From Corythoichthys intestinalis (taxonomy: Eukaryota; Chordata; Actinopteri; Syngnathiformes; Syngnathidae): DNA of 64,000 nucleotides. Location: the NCBI RefSeq assembly GCF_030265065.1, contig NC_080405.1:22580501-22644500 (forward strand), written 5' to 3'. The number at the start of each line of letters is the position of its first letter. Positions within the stretch are counted from its first letter, which is position 1. A program made the translations under genes and the position numbers. The notes beneath the pieces are model-generated. The model was not told the origin of the DNA. It searched no databases and saw nothing but the letters and a program-made list of their open reading frames with translations. Shown in pieces: positions 60,452-64,000 of the stretch.

Positions 60452-61449
60452 GTAAACTGAGACGTCTTGTTTTTTGGGTGGTGGTCCTCCTGCAGCTTTG
60501 GTCTGTTAGTTTGTGAACCTGTTGGGTGGGTCCTGAGAAAACTTGTTTTGATAGGGATGCCTGAATGGGGAGAAGTGTCTGTTGCCACTATATTATGAGC
60601 CATTTTACTACATTTTGATTATATCCCTTTAAAATATATCTTTTATGCTACTGTTTCTATCAAAATCGGTGAGTTACTTGATTGTATCTTCCCGTGCAAA
60701 GTCCCAATCAAATATTAGGTTAATTCTTCAACAGGGATAAAAGTGCATACTGTACCAAATTTGTTTAAATTGTCTTAATGTAGTTGCATTTGTTTAAGAG
60801 AATTCTAATATGATACTCAAATAAACAAAATAGAGAAGAAGGAAAACAATGTTTTCTTAATTGCACTTCCAACAGGTAGCTGCTCATAACTTGTTCATCT
60901 TAAATTGAAAGTATTTAACAATATTGAACTGCACAGTGCTGTAGGTTCTGCTGCGAGGTTACCAATGCAAGCGATCATCTTTTTCAGTTGCCTTACCTGA
61001 ATAAATTTATACCTAGAACTAGAACTTAACTTTATATATGTACAGATAATAATTAAATGTCTAATTGACTTATAAGTCAATAAGTATCTGCTCTTTTGTT
61101 CTAATTGATTGTAAATTGGCTGTATGACTTCGAATGCTATGTTGGCTTATAGATAGTGCCACACTCCTTGCTTGTGGTAAACTTCTGAGCCAGTCCACCT
61201 AACGATGATTTAAGCGGCCGTCGTTTTGCCACCGATCAACAGTTGAAAGAGCCGGTGCACACAAGGCTTGCTGCTCAAATGAAAGCTTTTTTTTTCTTGG
61301 GCTATTAGAAAGGCTGTGTGCAATGATGGACCAAATGTATTTAAAAGCAGGGTGACATTGTTGAAACATGATGTAAATGTAAGTTTTGTAATGTTGTTGT
61401 ATACAATAATAAAAAAGTAGTGTAGATACATATTGACCTTCGTCAATAC

Positions 61450-61760
61450 AGGGGTTCTTTAGGTTACGATGTCCTAGACTTGCGGTGTTTCGACTTTACG
61501 ACGCCCATGCCTTGTACACCATTTGATCCCCAGCTTCTATGTTTCTGCTTAGCTCGTCCATAGTGATTGCCTGTATTTGTGCAGCAGCCGGGAGGATCTT
61601 TGCCTTTTTTCATCCTCCTTTTTTCACATGATGGCCCCGAAGAAGAAAGCTGGGTCTTCTAGCTATGCATGTACAGCCAAAAGAAAAGCGGTTACCATGG
61701 AAACAAAGCTTAACATTATAAAAAATTGGAGAAAGTAGAAAAACATTGGCCTGAACGAAG
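61450..61760 (+). mobile_element. Tigger/pogo-like transposon fragment
   Basis: CAGGGGTTCTTTAGGTTACG at 61450 resembles a Tigger tip. At 61628 the frame MMAPKKKAGSSSYACTAKRK and AVTMETKLNIIKNWRK matches the start of Tigger-type transposases, which bind DNA through a centromere-protein-B-like helix-turn-helix. Only the beginning remains. Confidence 0.65.
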
Positions 61761-62172
61761 AATATCTTCAAGTTAAGTCGTCATGCGGAAACGCGTCGCT
61801 CGTCGCCAAAAGCGGTTTTGTGTTCACAGTGTAAGTCCGTAAAACCAAACATTTACTGGTTCATTTAACGTAAAATAAGTATAATAATGTAATTAGTTTG
61901 CATCTATGTTTCAGGTTGTAATGATGATGTGTTCAGTGTTGTTTCTGGGCTGTCCCTAAAGGCACAGCAGCTGGAGTGGAAAGTGGGAGGAGTGGGCAGC
62001 GCGAGATGTTTTGGTTTCTTTTTGTTGGCGTCACAGTAGTTGTGTTGTAGTGCTTTCGGTTGCAAATAAACCATTGAAAACCATAACTGTCCATCTATGG
62101 AACCCCAAAAAGTCATAATTAAATGGATCAACATTTTGAAATAATTCCATTTATATAAATAACAAATTATGT

Positions 62173-62781
62173 CTCTTAAATTGTAAAATAAGGTATTATT
62201 ATTATTATTATTATTATGATAAGGAAGATAAAAAGCGTTTTTCATTAACTATTTTAATTTCATAATGCTTTTATTTTTTTTACCACAATGACCATATTCC
62301 ATAATGTCGTTTTTCTGCACAGTGAATTGTGTTCTGTCAATCACATACATAAGGCAGAGTCAGTTGAGTGATTGGCTGGATCGTGGAGTTTGGTTAGCTT
62401 CGTTAGCATTTGGTAGCTTCGATAAACCATCTCAGAAGCCATCTCATCAAAGACACACTGCTGATGAAATGCATTTCACTTCTATATAACTGATTCGCAA
62501 GTTCTCTGAGTAACTCTGAAAGTGACACTACCAAATGCTAACGCAGCTAACCAGACTCCACGATCCAATCACTTAACTGACTCCGCCTTATTTATTTGAT
62601 TGACAGAACACGATTAATTGTGCTGAAAAATGACATTATTGTGCAGAAAAAACATTATGAAATAAACAGGCCATTATGGAAAAAGACATTATGAAAAAAA
62701 AAAAAAAAACATTGTTAAAAAAATCCCTTTGTCTTGTAAAATCTTTTCCATAATAATATTACCTTATTTTACAATTTAAGG
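62173..62781. mobile_element. fold-back inverted-repeat element, ~600 bp
   Basis: TTAAATTGTAAAATAAGGTA (62177) is mirrored by TACCTTATTTTACAATTTAA (about 62760-62779). Further in, ACAGTGAATTGTGTTCTGTC, GCAGAGTCAGTTGAGTGATT, TCGTGGAGTTTGGTTAGC and GTTAGCATTTGGTAG all have reverse complements between 62540 and 62640. There is no coding sequence. Target duplication is not clear. Confidence 0.75.
62194..62217. repeat. (TTA)n microsatellite
   Basis: About eight TTA units inside the left arm of the fold-back element. Confidence 0.9.
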
Positions 62782-63189
62782 GCCATATAACATAGTTATG
62801 TATCAAATTTGTATTTTTTTCAAAATGTTTTTATTTAATTCACTCTTGGGGTTCCATCTTCATTTACCGCTCAGCAGTAATGATAAGTGCAGAGTCTTAT
62901 TTTTATTTTAATATGTTTTTGTTTCTGACTTGCATGGAAATTTGGGTTGCGTTTCCAGTGTGTAATGTCATAACTTGTGTACGGTGTACAGAAAATATTC
63001 TCAAGAACAGGCGTGTACAGAATGATATATTTTCCGTTGGTGATCCTTTTGTAGCTGAAGAACTATGCAGGCGTCTCCAAACTGGTCCTTATTTTGTTGT
63101 AACTGATCAAACACAGGCACTTTAAGCTATGAGATTTTTGCTAAAAGGAGCAGCACCTGACTGCAGTCAACTGATTACACTTGTAACAC

Positions 63190-63554
63190 TAGGGTTGGGC
63201 ATCGAGCATCGATGGGAACCAGTTCTAACACACCGATGCTCCCGGAATCGTTCGAATTTTAAAATTTCGATTCCTTGTTTCGATGCCCAGACTGCCGAGC
63301 GGAAAAAAATTGCACGAGTTTAAAGACTAATATTGATATACAAGTTATAATTAGCCCTGTGAGAAGGTCATTTAATCTGAAAAAATGTCAAGTTAAGACT
63401 TTAATATAAACTATGCAATTTTTTAGACCTTGCATTTTTTTTTTGACCCTGCCTCTTAAAAGAATTGGAATTGGGAATCGTTCGGAACCAGAATCGAAAC
63501 GTGGAATCTGAATCGGAACCAGAATTGTTCAATTTCAAACAATGCCCAACCCTA
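63190..63554. mobile_element. hAT-like MITE (TAGGGTTGGGC ends)
   Basis: TAGGGTTGGGCATCGAG at 63190 mirrors ATGCCCAACCCTA ending at 63554. Flanks TGTAACAC (63182-63189) and TGTAAGAC (63555-63562) match at 7 of 8. Subterminal GGAATCG/CGATTCC repeats are on both sides. Confidence 0.85.
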
Positions 63555-63562
63555 TGTAAGAC

Positions 63563-64000
63563 ACTAGATTGGTGAAAGATGTCATCTTGTTTTTTTGGAA
63601 TGAAATTCTGCACCCTCTGTGGAATAGTTTGGAGACCGTTAGTCTATTGCTCTGTGAACCTGTTGGGTCGGTATTGCACAAACTTGTTTTGGAAGCAATA
63701 CATCGGTGGGATATCTGTCAACCTTGCTATAACATAACATGATCCTACATTAATTTTATTCAAAGCAAATGTGCTTGCTGCATAGCATTGACAATAACAA
63801 TTTCCTAGAATTTATAAGCAGACACTACTTTACTTTGGAACAATTTGTATTCCAAAAGGAAATTTCAGTCTCTAACTGTTAATAAAGAGTGTTATTTTGC
63901 CTTTTGTCTATTACAATCATTTTTTAGCATTGCTTTTTTGTCAGCACTAGCTGTAAATTTTTAACTGATGAGACTGATGAGCCGTAACTCTTTGACAAGG
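63563..64000. other. AT-rich sequence, likely intronic
   Basis: Apart from a short stretch similar to 60500-60620 (GTGAACCTGTTGGGT at 63654) nothing is recognised. Confidence 0.4.

Noticed and set aside
61904-62245. 113-residue minus-strand frame with an Asn run
   Set aside because: The Asn run is the (TTA)n repeat and the rest crosses the fold-back arm.

Overview
The window is vertebrate nuclear DNA, most probably from a percomorph teleost. Genes have short exons with GT-AG introns, and coding sequence is sparse. The intergenic and intronic space is filled with DNA transposons typical of ray-finned fish: Tc1-like elements, many short hAT derivatives with 8-bp target-site duplications, a Harbinger-type MITE and a Tigger-like relict. 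Solo LTRs, one LINE fragment and a SINE-like tail are also present. Slc43a3 together with a smoothelin-like gene of the smtnl1 type matches a neighbourhood I remember from human 11q12, which supports vertebrate identity. I cannot name the species.

Layout. 2368-12570 (minus): ten coding-region exons of slc43a3, a membrane transporter; its last exons lie left of base 1. Its introns carry a three-deep nest of transposons (3815-6624) and a decayed Tc1 copy (7228-8726). 12571-23758: no host gene is seen; there are three Tc1-like copies (one with an intact transposase frame), two hAT derivatives, a solo LTR and a 165-bp tetranucleotide repeat. 23759-28135 (plus): smtnl1, five coding exons ending in a calponin-homology domain and an unusual charged tail. 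28317-35000: a dense repeat block. 35376-36047 (minus): an intronless, divergent forkhead gene of FoxL type. 36560-39683: repeats, including a hAT relict that keeps a transposase zinc-finger fragment. 39947-47414 (plus): a four-exon C2H2 zinc-finger gene. 49352-51629: a 2.3-kb inverted repeat carrying two facing THAP-domain relicts. 51732-58985: more hAT elements, an intact Tc1-like element, a LINE fragment, long AT microsatellites and a second solo LTR. 59560-60451: a CpG-rich promoter-like region with two candidate untranslated exons of a plus-strand gene that continues to the right.

The host genes do not form a pathway: one transporter, one muscle-type cytoskeletal regulator and two transcription factors. 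The more unusual content is in the mobile DNA. Self-nested hAT insertions with readable target duplications, paralogous empty sites, palindromic mini-elements that would fold into hairpins, and two Tc1-like copies with intact DD34E frames let the order of events be read directly. I found no clear new multi-gene system. The candidates most worth follow-up are the divergent forkhead gene, the THAP inverted repeat and the hairpin mini-MITEs. Exon limits come from reading splice sites and remembered family alignments; no database search was run.
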